DNA of 64,000 nucleotides from the NCBI GenBank assembly GCA_910574455.1, contig CAJSYZ010000009.1, positions 992,001 through 1,056,000 of the forward strand, in the 5' to 3' direction. This DNA comes from Trichaptum fuscoviolaceum (lineage: Eukaryota; Basidiomycota; Agaricomycetes; Hymenochaetales; Trichaptaceae). Below are positions 35,333 to 48,052 of this stretch, piece by piece. Both the position numbers and the translations under genes were made by a program. The notes under the pieces are model-generated. The model was not told where the DNA came from and made no database searches. It saw only the letters and a list, made by a program, of their open reading frames with translations. Each line of letters starts with the position of its first letter. Position 1 is the stretch's first letter.

Positions 35333-36496
35333 ATGGCAGGCCCTTTGCGCGACGAAGACAATCCTCAAATTTCTGAGGATCACTCCACTCCCACTCAGAC
35401 AGTCGCGGACAAGGACGGATGGCTCGTTTGTGTGATGGTGTTCAGTCTGCGTTTTTTTTTTGTTCTTCTCGTCGCATTTGCTCGCGCTGTGGTCATTGTA
35501 GCTGACGACAAAATCCCGGACACGCTCTTCGACCAAGTCATCCCTACTGCGGTGTCAAGTAGTCCTCCCTCACGAACCAGGCCTAGTAGTTTGGGTTCAT
35601 TGGAAGCTCGTCAAGTTAGGGCTACGTCTGCTGCTGGTCTAGCTTATTATGTCATTTTCATTGGACGTGAAGTTGGATACACGACTAGCAGGTAAGCTTT
35701 TACTCGTTAATGTGTATCTACTTATATGTTACCTGACATTTATCTCCTCTTTTCTAGCACGCTTATGACGAGTCTGGTGAACGGTATCCCGAACAATTCC
35801 TCACAAAGGTTCAATACGTTCGAAGAGGCTCTACATGCGTACGGCGAGGCAGCTCAGCATGGTAATGTCCGCCGAGTTCGGACTGCCATCCGACCGTCAG
35901 GACACGTGTAAGTCGCTATAGATATAATTGGAATTCAGCTGTTGACACCAAGCTTTATAAGGGAATTCGTGTACGAGTACATGAGTTTTTCCGCGGGCAT
36001 ACGGAACCTCGATCAGCCTCACGTGGCACCCCAACCTTTGTCGACTACCCCATTCCCTCCCGACCTACTCCCACCTACCCCCTGCAACTCCGAAACATGT
36101 GTCGGTCCTAACGACGGAGTGTCGGATGCCAGCGTTTCTTCTGTGTCATCGGCAACGGAGTCGAGTGGACTTGCCATGCCTGCTGGCTGGTCCATGATTG
36201 ACACTGCAGGTGCTGATACGGTTATTATCCCTCCTGCGTCAACATCTTTATCGACACCCCTCGACGAATCAAGTGGCGCTTCAAGTGCGCTGACCGTAAT
36301 ATTGTTGGATAGCGATGATGATTCGGTGGACTCATCGGCGCTGGTCAACAATTCTGTCACTACTGTGCGCAGCTCGCACTCTTCGGATGTCTATTACACC
36401 GATAAGAGGTATGATGCAGCGTTTGCGGCTTTCATTGAAGAAGAGGATAGCAATGCAGTTGATGTAGTGGAGAATTTGAATGCCAATGTTTCGTAG
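35333..36496 (+). CDS. Protein with RNase H1 N-terminal (RNA:DNA-hybrid-binding, viroplasmin-type) domain
   Basis: The start is taken at 35333 (MAGPLRDEDNPQ). A segment near 35410-35510 is strongly hydrophobic if read through. A small intron (donor GTGTGA, acceptor TTGTAG) would remove it, and I favour that. The exon ending at 35691 encodes AGLAYYVIFIGREVGYTTS. The next (35758 on) gives LVNGIPNNSSQRFNTFEEAL, HAYGEAA. Together they form the YYVVxxGRxxG...F..xxEAxxA pattern of the domain found at the N-terminus of RNase H1. No RNase H catalytic domain follows. The rest is S/T/D-rich and ends NANVS-stop at 36496. The likely role is binding RNA:DNA hybrids or double-stranded nucleic acid. It lies between the minus-strand partner gene and the KDZ transposase. 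Exon boundaries are moderately certain. Confidence 0.75.
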
Positions 36497-39040
36497 ATTA
36501 CATATCTCTGTCTTCCGCTGCTCTGACAGCCAAGTGGCGAATTTCTTGTCTTTCTTTTCTCTTCCAGTGTTCCCTCCTTTTCTTGACTCTGAACTTGTTA
36601 TTGACCCAGACGACGAACGCGGCTGCCTAGTTTCATTCCTTCCCCCTTCATTCTCCTACGGGCGCGTGTTCGTGCAATCGAACGTTTTTTTGTGATTTCT
36701 TGAACCTTTCTTGGAGGCTTGGGATGCCTTACTTTGTGTATTGCGTCTCAGAAATAAATATGTGGTTTCAAAATTTACATTGTGTGATAATGCTGCGACT
36801 ACGAGGAAGTGCGGATTGATAGCCATGCAACATATTTTAGCAAGTCCGATATGTACGAATATATATATAATGAACAATTTTGGCTTCAGTGAGCAAGTGG
36901 TACCTGAACAAGTTATTCTATCGCATGTCTTCGACAACTGAATACTTATTATGAAGCAACTGAGAAGATGGCTCTATGGGACATGCAACGAGGGACGTTG
37001 ATACTGCTCTCGCCAACCCATTTGAAGCCAGAAGCCTTCGGTGCATTACAAAATAGACTGCCGATTGTAAGTGTATACCCTCGACGCTCGTGTCCATGAG
37101 CCTTCAAGTACAGGATGCATAAGTCACAAATTTAGTTCGAAACACACGACTTGACAATGCAATTCTACTGAGGTACACAGTGATCAAGATATACAAATAG
37201 TTTGAAACTGATCCATTAGCTAGCAAGACCATTGAACGAGTTATGGTTGTCACCAGACAATGTAAGTTGTATCTATGGGTGACCCATGACTCACCATTTC
37301 TTTAGTTGGATTTTAGAGGTATCTGTATCTGTTTGCGCAGCGATGAGCTTCTTCAAATCGCCAACTGTATAATGTGGGCTATAATTCACGCGCACTGCAT
37401 GTATTTAGCGCACATCCAATGCTCGAGAAATGATTGGAATGCATATGCCAGTAAACACACCTTCGCGGCCCAGACGATCGTTCGCAATGACCTGTTGTTC
37501 AACTAAAGGTAGATTACTTATCCATATTGCGCCATACAGCAAGAGTCCATATACTTCAATCAATGTCATACTGTTAGTCGGATGTGAATGCAAGAACATC
37601 CACTGCTAGAGATATGCTTGGAATGCATATATCAGTACACACCTTCGCAGCCCAGACGTTCGCAATGACCTGTTGTTCAAATAGAATTAGATTACTTATA
37701 CATTATGCGCAATACAGCAAGAGTCCATATGATCCAATGAACGCCATACTGTCAGGTGAGCGTGAATGTGCAAGAACACACCTTCGCGGCCCAGACGATC
37801 GTTCGCAATGACCTGTTGTTTCAATGAAGGTAGATTACTTATCCATTATGCATCGTACAGCAAGAGTACCACATACTTTAATCAGCGCCATACCGTCAGT
37901 AGTGTGAAAGCATGATAAAACTACGAGTACGCACCGTCAACACGATGCATTCGATAGAGAACAAGTCAAGTCTTGAAGTTTGCGTCAGGTTAGCCTGCTA
38001 TCCTGTTCAAGTTGAAACTGAGAGCGCCGTTGTCAGAGAATGGACTAACCAGTTAAAATATACTATTGAAAGATTAAATGAACCGTGAGCTACAACGGAC
38101 AACTTATAGGAAGGAATGGAACCAGAATATGAAGCACCTGTGCTGCAGTATTGCTTTACTTCCTATGAACTTCCAACGCATCGAAACACATTTATTTCGC
38201 AAGTATGGGAGCAGCTCAGGACTGAACATGAAGAATGAATGGTATTACTTACAAGATTGCTTCAAAGCTTGACTCGATCTTGACAGATAAACCATGTTCT
38301 CTACTAACGCTGAGTTGGAGATCGGGAGATAGTTTGGACTGGAGTTGAACATGATATTGTTCTGAAGCATCAAAAGCCTGAAGATGAGACATTGATAACA
38401 ATGTAATGTACTTGTAATTACCTTATGAAAGAGTGTCCATTTGACCTAGCTAAGTTGAAGGCATATAAAGCCCATTTCAGCGCGATGGATAGTCGAAGTG
38501 TCTTGAATTGACGTTCGTTATTGCAGCTCGCGCATGTAATGGAACTTGGAGTCATTGGGTGTCTGAAATGATAATAATTAGCTTCTATAAGAGTGTAGCA
38601 GTTACTTACCTGGTTTTCCTGTCCCTAATAATCTAACCAGTGGAAACGTCAACACAGCAATCGTGTGGTGAGAGATAGAGCGTACTTCAACATAGAATTC
38701 AACAAGTACGTCAGATCTAAACATAGAGTAGGATTTGATCGGATCACTAACTAAACATCCATATTGGCAAGTTAGGCACTGAAGTCTAGAAGGTCAGGGT
38801 CCAAGCTGGTAAGAATAGAATGCTGACCTCGGACACGTGGAGTATGGTACTCGCAAGACCAACTCGCTTTCGAACAATTTGGTTCTACTTCTGCCCTTTA
38901 CGATTAAACTTGAAGACGTCCGTCAAGTGTACCTTACAGTATGTCCTTCTTCTGACACCTGACATGTCACATGCACATCTAACATCTCTTGAGACCATGG
39001 GAATCCCAAGCACAACAACGTCCTCCACGACAACACCCAG
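36497..39040. other. Non-coding interval inside the KDZ block, with a tandem repeat at 37425-37905
   Basis: No supported gene. From 37425 to 37905 there are three diverged tandem copies of a 140-180-bp unit. Each carries CACCTTCGC(G/A)GCCCAGACG, CGCAATGACCTGTTG, AGATTACTTAT and ACAGCAAGAGT in that order (CACCTTCGC starts near 37459, 37640 and 37781). The rest is AT-leaning and without recognisable features. Confidence 0.6.
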
Positions 39041-42000
39041 ATGCCTTTCCGAAAGGCTGCTAAACTATCAAGTATTCATGCGTCACGCGAGGCCCTGCCC
39101 GACTCCGACGATGAAGCTCGCCCGACCGAATGGGTGAAGTCAACTTTACGGCTCGTGCAAACAGATGTTCGTGCTGCGCATCGCCACGGAAAGAAGACGA
39201 GATTCATAGAGGAAGAGGGGAAGACCGAAGTCCTATCGACTCCCTACTCCATCAGCAGCGCGCAAAATCAGAATTATGGCGCCTGGCTTGACTCCCAAAT
39301 AGAGGATGAAACAGTCCTCGACGACCACGACGACCACGACACCGGTGGCCCTCCTTCCGGGAGCGATATCAATCCTGACAACGACGATGCAAGTGACGAA
39401 AGCTCCGCATTGGATGGAGACGGTAGTGCATCGACCGTGCATGATCTGTCCGAGTTCGCAGGCGAACAAAGGTTACGGGTGCGTAATAGCAATGTCTTTC
39501 TATTTACATTCACCTGTAGCTTATAATTCTCCTTAATCTAGACCAAAGCTCTGTTGGAATGGGTCCCTCTACGAGACTCCCTCATCGACGAATTGACGCG
39601 TTGCGATGGAGTCGATGACCAGGAGACTTGCGGGGACTGCGGTGTTTTGTTTGATGATGTTGAAGGTCGACCGTATCGATGCGGTGACTGCGTCGCCTCG
39701 ACATATCGATGCAAGAGTTGCATTTGCCTCCAGCACGCGGACAAGCCTCTTCATTGCATCTATGTAAGTTTTATCGTACTTCTTGGCCCTGAATTATATG
39801 CTAATCGTCATTGACTCTGTAGGCTTGGAAGGGTTTTTGGGACAGATTTGACTCCGTGAACCTTGGCCTCACCTTCGACATTGGTCACAGAGGAGGAAGA
39901 TGTCCATCCGCGGACCCTCGAGCGTCTCCGTATGCTCTAGTTATAATTGCCTCGAACGGAATTCACCACGTCAATGTTCGATGGTGCTCATGCAGTAAAT
40001 CGCTGGGCAAGGCCAGCGAACATTGGGTTCAATTAATGCGAATGCGATGGTTTCCTGCTTCGCATAGCAAGCCGAAGACAGCTGTGACGTTCGATTGCTT
40101 GAACTTATTTCACAAGCTCACGTTACAAGGGAAACTTACCGGACACGACTTCTACCAAACACTACTTCAGCTGACCGACAACACGGACTTAAATCCACCT
40201 CGAGTAAGTAAACATATTCCTATCAAAGTCGCTTGCTTTGACTCTTCCTGATATGTAGAAACGGTATGAGGAATTCATGAGGGTGTGTCGCCTCTGGCGA
40301 CATCTGAAGCTATTGAAACGAGCGGGTATTGGCCTTCACCCCGAAGGTATCGCGAGCGCGCAACCGGGGTCATGTGCCGTTGAATGCCCCGCTTGCCCGA
40401 ACCCCATAATCGCACCACGTCTTCCTGATGTGTGTGATCCAGGAATCGGAGAGGTTATAAAGGACAAATCGTATGTATAATTGGTCATCTCCTTTCGATG
40501 GAACTGACTCTTGGTTAGATGGTTGGACACCATCGTCGTAATGTTGGACGCAAATTTCAGACTGAAATCCAAGGATCGCGGCATCAACTCAGACCCGGCC
40601 CTCGGCTCTGGGTTAGCATATTACGTTGAGGAAGACAAGTATCAGGAATATCTGAAGACATGTTCCGATCAGACAGAGGTAAGTTTTTTGTGCCGAAACG
40701 GCATCATCAAGGATACAAATTAACTCAAGTTTGACTTTACCAGGTTAACTACTGCGATTCCGGGCTTCATGCGGTCGACCACGCAAATACTCGTGGTGGC
40801 GACCTTTACAATGCAAGTGGTGTCGGTGCTTGCCAGTGCCGCCACATGATGATGCGTAAACTTGGAGTAGGTGACTTACAGAAGGGTGAAAGGTATGTTC
40901 TGCTCATAATGGTGTCGGTCTTCTTCGCTTACGTCGGACTCTTAGATATGCAAACATGGACTACATTTTTTGGTCAACATTGTACGGTTACGAAGGTCCT
41001 AGCGTGACTGTTTCGTATGACATTGTATGTCAATGGCATATCAACCTGTTAAAGCGGTTTGCCGACTTACCTGAAGACATTCGAGACAAAATTGACAAGT
41101 TTATAATCAAATTTGTCATACCCAAGTTTCATATCTCTGCGCATGGCGACAAATGCCAATCCTTGTACTCTCTCAACCTTTGGCGACGTATGGCACGAAC
41201 GGATGGCGAGAATATTGAACGCGGATGGGCGTACATGAACCCAGCGTCGTTATCAACGCGAGAAATGGGACCCGGAGCTCGGAGAGACACGCTTGATTGT
41301 CAGTGGTCAGGCTGGAACTGGAGGATACTTGTTCGACTAGGTATGTGTCTTTGACATTTTATAAATCAACTGTCTATTAATGTAACGAATTTACAGGTAG
41401 TAGCATACTTCGTCGTCTCTATGAGGCCGTCGCAGAAGCGCGTGTGCACAGAGCGCACCATAATGAATTTTCGAAGACATTTTCTGACGAAAATATCGTT
41501 AACTGGACTGAAATGGTTCGAGTCTGGAACGAGGATCCGAAGAATTCTCCAAATCCATACGAAGAGCCGGTTCTATGTAAGTCGACTATTAATGTCTTTT
41601 TATTGAGGTCTCTGACATGTGTCTTCTGCAAAGCAACGACCTTAGCTGACGTCAAGCGTGAATTAAACAAGGAGGAAGACGAGGAGCTGAGAAGAGGTGT
41701 CCTACCTCTACATCAAATGTCAGCGGCGCTTTTCCTGGTAACCGGGTTTGAACTTGAAGAACAGCAGTTCGTATGATCTTCATACTCGACTTTTGACTGT
41801 TTACTAACTTGAGTTTCTTATGTTTCAGGCGAGCGCTCGCGAATACCTACAAGCATATTCGCGCGAAGAAGAATAACAGTCGAACTTTTAATGTCGATAA
41901 GAAGGACCGTGATCTGCGAAGGAAGATCATACTATGGAGGACGATTCAACAACTCTACATGCCTTGCGCGGCCGCCGTGCGCGCTAGCAATTCGTCACAA

Positions 42001-43127
42001 CGAGCTGCAAGACTTAAACGGCAAACGGCAAGTCAAGCTACCACAAGCTCCGTCCGCGTCGCACCAGACATCGCTTCATATAGCAATGAAGATGTCGAAG
42101 ATTCGGAGACAGCTATCGATATGGACCTCTGTCTTCCATCTTCCCTGCCCGAGAATCTTCGAAACGATCCAGCACTCGCTCCTTTGGTCGAAAAGGAACG
42201 GCGCCTTCGCCTTCCCCAGTGCCGTGAGGCACTTGCTTCCCTTCGAAGACGCTTGCGCATCTGTGCAAGGTTGTTTGACAGTAAAAAACTGCACACAGCA
42301 GGGACTGGCACACGGCCGAACACTCGCATGCAGGCTCTTTTGGACAAGCATGCGTTGTATCGCGAGCGAGACGTTGAACGATATAGAGCCGCACGAAACG
42401 CGCTTATTCGTCTCGACCCCCAAGGCACCTGGCAGCAAACCCTCAAACCTCTCTTCGAGAAAGACATTCATCCGCCAATTCGAGGTCAGGAGGAGTCTGC
42501 GAAGGGAAGAGCTAAGGGCAAGCGGAGTAGGAAAGGTGATGCTTTAGAGTCCGAAGGCAGACGGACTCTGTCATGGATTTGGCGAGCAATCCCTCAGGCG
42601 CAAGATGCGGGAGACGATGTGGCTGCCGCGAAGGAACTTGAAGAAGGTATGTAAACTTATCTAGTTAATAACACTTTCATTCAATGCTTATTTTTACCAC
42701 AGGGCTTCGAGTTGAATGGGCAAAGTCTCTTGCTCGCGCAGAACGCTGGGAGGAAGAAGTTCTACTGCTCCGCGAAGAGATGCGACGCTCGCTAGTAGTT
42801 CTCGACCATCAAGCTCAATGGTGGCGCAAGCAAGGCACTTTAAGAGAAAACTGCGAGGTCGTTCTTGCGTCAGGTCTACGTGCCTACGCGGAGAAACAAG
42901 CGACTATCCGCGAACGCCTCGCGCGAGACTTTGCATCTTTGTGGTTGGGCGGCATTCGAGACTCGAAGCTATCGATGCCCGTAACGTGGCCGACTAAGTA
43001 CTTGTGTGCGCAGCCAATGTCGAAAAAGGTGAAACGTCGATTTGAAAGAAACAAGGCTCGCACGCGCGTTGTAGGCTATGACGATGGTCCAGGCACTGCC
43101 ATTGTACCTCAGCCGAAGCCTTCTTGA
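39041..43127 (+). CDS. KDZ (Kyakuja-Dileera-Zisupton) DNA transposase
   Basis: A many-exon gene starting MPFRKAAKLSSIHASREALP and ending TAIVPQPKPS. After an acidic region it has a cysteine cluster of CxC2 type (CGDCGVLFDDVEGRPYRCGD, CVASTYRCKSCICLQHADKP). The conserved LTLQGKLTGHDFYQTLLQLT follows, and then the catalytic core with acidic residues in place: MLDANFRLK (Asp codon 40547), SYDIVCQWH (Asp codon 41019), RTDGENIERGWA (Glu codons 41208 and 41217). The zinc-binding NYCDSGLHAVDHAN and the GVGACQCRHMM and GDLQKGERYANMDY signatures lie between. A long helical, basic C-terminus (residues after about 700) is usual for the family. One possible weak spot lies near 41770-41830, where the frame passes through a small intron whose ends I could not fix exactly. 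Otherwise it appears intact and may be active. Confidence 0.9.
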
Positions 43128-43509
43128 GTTCGTTTGGTTATTTTGCTGCTTGTTTCTTGCTATTTAATTCACGTTAATTCGTTATAATAATGATAATATT
43201 GTTCTTTCAATCTATGCTTTGTGTGCTTGAAGCCCAGTGAGCTGCGTGAGCGAGATTCAGTTCCGTGAAGAAACGTGAGACTTTGGACTTGAACCCTCAG
43301 GCTGATTGTAAGACGATTTTGCAATGATTACATAACTTGAAGGTCCGGTCTTACACAGTACCCGGGTTTCCGACGAGGGTCCGTCATTAGATACTAATTG
43401 TTCAATCCTAGATTGGAACAGCCAGAGTAAATTACTGTAATACACTATTCTCACAGTTTTATAACCCCAATATGCCTGATATGTAGCCCAAATACTAATT
43501 TTCAGCTGC
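43128..43509. other. 3' flank of the KDZ gene
   Basis: AT-rich 3' flank with no coding evidence. I looked for a terminal inverted repeat shared with the 30.9-31.3-kb region and found none, so the ends of the KDZ element remain undefined. Confidence 0.4.
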
Positions 43510-43740
43510 CCCCAAATCTTGGCCAAGCCCTTCATCAATTTACAGCAAGGCTGGCCCGGCCATTACCTTCATCAGACAGTATTTGCTGGGTGAAATGCAA
43601 AAAACATCGCACAGCTATGCTGTAGCTCATTCATTGAAGCTCTTTATACTATCCAACAAATACTGTACTTCATTCAATGAGATATTTCAAGTTCACCAGC
43701 AAATACTGTATCTCATTCAATAAAATGGCTGGTAGGACTG
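43510..43740 (-). repeat. MITE-like non-coding repeat, copy 2
   Basis: Inverted relative of 30730-30862, here longer. It contains three internal repeats of an AAATACTGTA(T/C)-type motif and CATTCAATGAG-type blocks, and is bounded by GGCTGG/CCAGCC ends. The following 43741-44340 has short open frames only, including LFSAGTI-type hydrophobic pieces that match nothing I know. Confidence 0.5.
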
Positions 43741-44349
43741 TCTAATATGTGCTAATAGTTGTCTTTACTAGGTGATATGCTAGCCGATAGGCTCACCCGT
43801 GCACCCAAGGTGCTGAAACAACTCATTCAGCAACGATGAGCTTGCCAGGCCCCTCCAAACGCCCTTGCAATCTTGCAAGAAATCCGCAACAGAGGCTCTA
43901 TCTTTGTCAGTGCTATGTACCGCGCGGTCTCTCCAGCAGAGGCCAAGGATGCGATCAACCACCACTGGCACGTCATGCACAGCAGGAAGAGTGCAACACA
44001 CAAAATGTCCGCCTGGCGCATCTCGGCGCTGAAGCGCAACCACGATGGACTCTGCGGGAAGACGACTTCGAGGTGCAGAGTCACAGCAACGATGATGGCG
44101 AGATGTGCTCCCGCTTCTCCTGCCTACTGCTGAGACATCCGTCGTGGTCGGCGGTGTTGCCCCTTTCATGACTCATGTTGCTGGACAAGTCTTTGACACC
44201 TTTGCTTGGTTATCCCTGACCAATGCAACGTCCCAGGACAAGTACACACTCTGCCATGATGTGGGCATCGCAGCTGTAGAACTGGTTGCTCTTTCTGCCG
44301 GCACCATTGCACTATGTAGTAGATAATTTTATTTTACTATTGCAATATA

Positions 44350-44745
44350 ATCTAAACATTAAATTACATATAATGCAAAAAAAACAAAGCCAAACAGACA
44401 AAAATTGAGCGAGACGGCTGTGCTTGCTGTTGGCGACGGCGAGCAAGGGTGTGGTGATGGCGATGACGCGTCGTGGGCGCGTGGGAGGCGCGGCGGCAAG
44501 GTCCGAGGCACGGCGCGCGCGCGCGACGTGCAGGACAGACCCTTACGGCGGTCGCCGAGGCCAGCCCTCAGGGTCCTCGGTCAAGCTGGGCCTGGTGAGC
44601 AGGTCTGTGAATGACGAAGTCCCTTTTAACAGACGGGATGGCACACAGTATAGTAATATAGGTGTATCAGAACCTAGTTAGCCAGCAGCCTTGAGCCAAG
44701 GCTACCGGCTAATAAGGTTCTGGATACCGGGAGTCTTAGGTGAGC
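44350..44745 (+). repeat. Repeat 'H', uninterrupted copy (carries the empty hAT site)
   Basis: It matches the split copy at 23611-28690 in reverse complement. The single GTGAGCAG at about 44604-44611 (CTGCTCAC on the other strand) lies exactly where the hAT element sits in the other copy, with cttcgtc.ttcacagac on one side and c.gggcc.agcttga on the other. It contains the 51-bp imperfect palindrome at 44670-44720. Confidence 0.85.
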
Positions 44746-45208
44746 GCTGTCTGAGCCAGCTTGTCCCCGCCACGAATGGAAAGCCTTGATTAGATCGATC
44801 CTGCACACAATCACAGCAAACATAAGTGGCTGTCTGAAGTGAAGACAGGACGTGTGAAACTGTGTCCCTTCTTTAGAGTGCTGTTTTTGCGTGTGACAGG
44901 TATCAGAGCCAGATTAGGTGTTTAATAGTGAAAAAGGTATCCTGCGTGAAAGAAAGTCAGTGCTGCTGCCTTAAGGAGAAACAGCCCTCTGAAACAGCCA
45001 TTGTGTCAAGACTTGAGCCAGCCTCGCTGTGCTGCAGTGACACAGGATGTTAGAACACGCAAGCTGTCTTTTTGAGCTGTCACACTACGAGACAGCAAAT
45101 CTGTCTTAGAGCGTGACAGGGTGGCAGTCCCAGTGCAGGACAGTATTCATTGTCAGAAGGCCTGGATCGGGCCTCTGGGTCTATCTGAGATAGGTTAGGC
45201 ATTTGAAT
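44746..45208. other. Non-coding repeat DNA
   Basis: Begins CTGTCTGAGCCAGCTTGTCCC, then CCGCCACGAATGGAAAG. A near-identical stretch of about 50 bp lies in the same orientation at 47605-47650. It is rich in CTGTC/GACAG words; no coding sequence is supported. Confidence 0.5.
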
Positions 45209-45213
45209 GTGTG

Positions 45214-46012
45214 TGTCACGACAACACCTAAGACTCTACAAACCAACATTCCCGCGCCATCACAAATCCCAACATCAATCCCGACATCCGGTCCCGGCTC
45301 CCGCGACCCGGACCTCATGCCAAACATTTCCAAATACACGACAAACATCACGAACACGTTCCACGGCCACGCCTTACGAACACGCCTTACGAACACGCCC
45401 TACGGACATTCTGACAGCACCACACCCCAGACTACCATTCATTCCCACTTCATTCCCGTAAAACCCCAAAATCTATCTATTATCCTTTATCACCATTTTC
45501 AAATCACTCTGATCACATTCCCGTCCCCCTTTGTTCTAACATACATTCCCGGTTCCTCGTGTAAGCTACACGCCCCACGATTATTCTCCGAATCCCGCGT
45601 GTCGCTACACGACTCACCTCCATGCCTCGAAAACATATCTTACTTCCCATTTCTTATCTCAGACTCTTACGCGTATATAAACTTGTAGAAACTCATCATG
45701 TATCCCTCGACTCGAATATCACAAGTCTTTAAGCTACTCTATGTGCTAGGCCCTCGAGATCCATCCTTGCTTTCTCATATGCTCCCTCTCTCGCTTCCCG
45801 ACTATCTTCTCGCTTCTCGTCTTTAAGCTACGACCTGTCTCCCATTCCCGAGGTACCAATCCCGGTGAATTAGGATCGTGGGAACTTTGCCCAGATCCCG
45901 AATACTTCATCTCTACTCCGCTCGATCCCGCAAATCTCTCGCCTTCCCTATTTTCCTCGCGCTCTCTTACCTCGTGACCACCCTTAGGCAAGGCTTGGGT
46001 CCGGGCCTGACA
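45214..46012 (+). mobile_element. Solo LTR, copy 1
   Basis: 799 bp starting TGTCACGACAACACC and ending GGGTCCGGGCCTGACA, so TG...CA with the inverted ends TGTCA/TGACA. It is flanked by GTGTG on both sides (45209-45213 and 46013-46017), a 5-bp target duplication. A TATATAA box lies at 45674-45680, followed by a conserved TCACAAGTCTTTA segment. Short tandem cACGCCTTACGAA-type repeats occur near 45370-45400. No internal region (gag/pol) is attached, so it is a solo LTR. Confidence 0.9.
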
Positions 46013-46017
46013 GTGTG

Positions 46018-48047
46018 ACACCTCTCTGTGTCAGTGGGGCTGTCTTTGTCTCCTGTCATATTTTGTAACACCATAACTATCTGAATCCATAACAGGTACT
46101 TGAGGCAGGGTAGGTGACTGCCTATCCTATTTCAAAGCTACACAGCTTTGTCACACAGTATATCTGTCTACTTTGATGTCAGAAAGGCTGTCTTAATGCG
46201 GCGCAGTGTAGCTGTCACACACTGTGTCAGCAGAATTGTCTCATTGTAAGTCGGACACAGGTAACAGCACACCTGTCTTCTTTGCCTGACTCGCAGTCGG
46301 ACACCCGCGTTAGTCACTTCAGCTGACTTTATTAGAAACGGCTAGGCTACCTTTGCTGCCTGTCTTTCTTACAGACAGCCTATCCAGACAGTCTAGCTGT
46401 TTCGCTTTCAGACAGCAGCGGCCCGCTTATCGCCCCACTCGGCGGCCCACTCTCCAACTTGAGAGGCCTACTCGCTGTACCACACTCGATACTGAAGGCT
46501 CAGCGCCCTGCTCCCACTCGCTGTATAACGCCCTGAGGGGCCTGCAATGCGCAGGCAAAACCCGAGACCACCTCGGGGCTCTTTAACTCAGAGCATCAAC
46601 AATCAAGTCCAGTGTGCATATTCAATACATAGGATTTTTGAATTTAGCATCGTTAACTTATGTTGAACCAAAAAATAACACCTTTCATTCAGTAGAAGAG
46701 GTACTCATACAGTTTCTATGCCCCAAGTCATGTACTAGATAGCTCGGCGGGACCATCATTGCCTGGGACAAGCGGATGACAATATTACAGTATCTGATGA
46801 TTCCTGACTTGTCCAAGCGTGAGGCTGGACAGCTGGCAATGTAGGAGGCGAGCGCATGGATTGACTTCCTTCTTGACCTTGCGATTGCACTACACCCATC
46901 CAGAACAAAACATTGGGCTCAAAGTGTCTGTTTGTTAACCATGAAGAAAAGCTGGGTGCAGGGACTTTGCCTCCTCTTGATCTCCTACCTCAGCCAATGT
47001 CGGCTTCCACCCACCGACTCCCCCAGCCAGCAAGTCGGTGTTTGCCTTTCTAGACCTGTCCACCAGGGCCCCTTCCGACAGGTTGTCCAGCCACTTGGTC
47101 GACGTAGGTGTGCTTACCTTTCTTGGGGCCAGGCCACAGCTCTTCCTGGGTACGGTACTGTTGAAGTGACTTATTCCTCTCTATTTATCTCTTCTTATTG
47201 TTCTTTACATTTATTCATTACTTCATTCACGGACTCTTAGTACACTAGCATGGGAACATTTAACCCCCTAAGAAAGTAACATATATACTGCAGTGATACG
47301 TCTCTGTGCACCTTTAGCACTTACACTATCACTGCAGGTATGTAATTATTGTATGTTAGACTTAGAATATAGCACTTACACTATCACTGCAGACTCTGTC
47401 TGAGAAGTGTGCTGTTAATAGGTACTGTACTTCAGCCTCCGGGCACACCACGGTGGCAGCAATGTCGGTCCCCTGCATTAGGCAGGGCAATGTACCCAAA
47501 CGGCGGCCACCCCGTATTCCCAAGCCGCATCCACATGCTCAGTTTCGTGGAAAAGCAGAGTACTGAACCTCCTAGAGGAAGCGGTCTCTGTGGCGGTATA
47601 TAGTACTGTCTGAGCCAGCTTCTCCCCGCCACGAATGGAAAGCTTTGAGTAGAGCAAACAAAATGTCCTTACTTAGTGTCTGCTTATGAGGTTCGTTAAG
47701 TATGGCCAAGAAACTCACAAGAACCGGCTCTGTCCAGGACTCACAAAGACTCAGAAGCCGGGCATACAATCTGTTCATGTATTTAATGAATTTTAATCAT
47801 GGACTTGTCACTTGCACAAATCTTGAAATTAAATATCCAACCTCATAGCTCACAGTATTTCCTACTTCCTTGGCAGTACACGCTGTAGCTATTAAAACCC
47901 AAATGTGTCAGGATATTGGGTTTTACCCGTTATCTTAAATGAGTAGTAAGCCGTGACCGCGGCATCGCGGCACATAGCATTGAGTCACGTGTTGTGACGG
48001 TTAATAGTTTAAGATAGATAACTACTTTACTCTTGGCATAGATAAGA
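46018..48047. other. Non-coding repeat DNA
   Basis: CTGTC-rich DNA continues to about 46550. A 23-bp direct repeat (TAGCACTTACACTATCACTGCA) occurs at about 47317 and 47371. The sequence at 47605-47650 matches 44746-44795. Open frames such as 46932-47240 show no domain and no supported splicing. Confidence 0.5.
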
Positions 48048-48052
48048 GGGGG

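Noticed and set aside
37425..37905. CRISPR array
   Set aside because: The units are 140-180 bp and diverged, in a eukaryotic genome. This is an ordinary tandem repeat.
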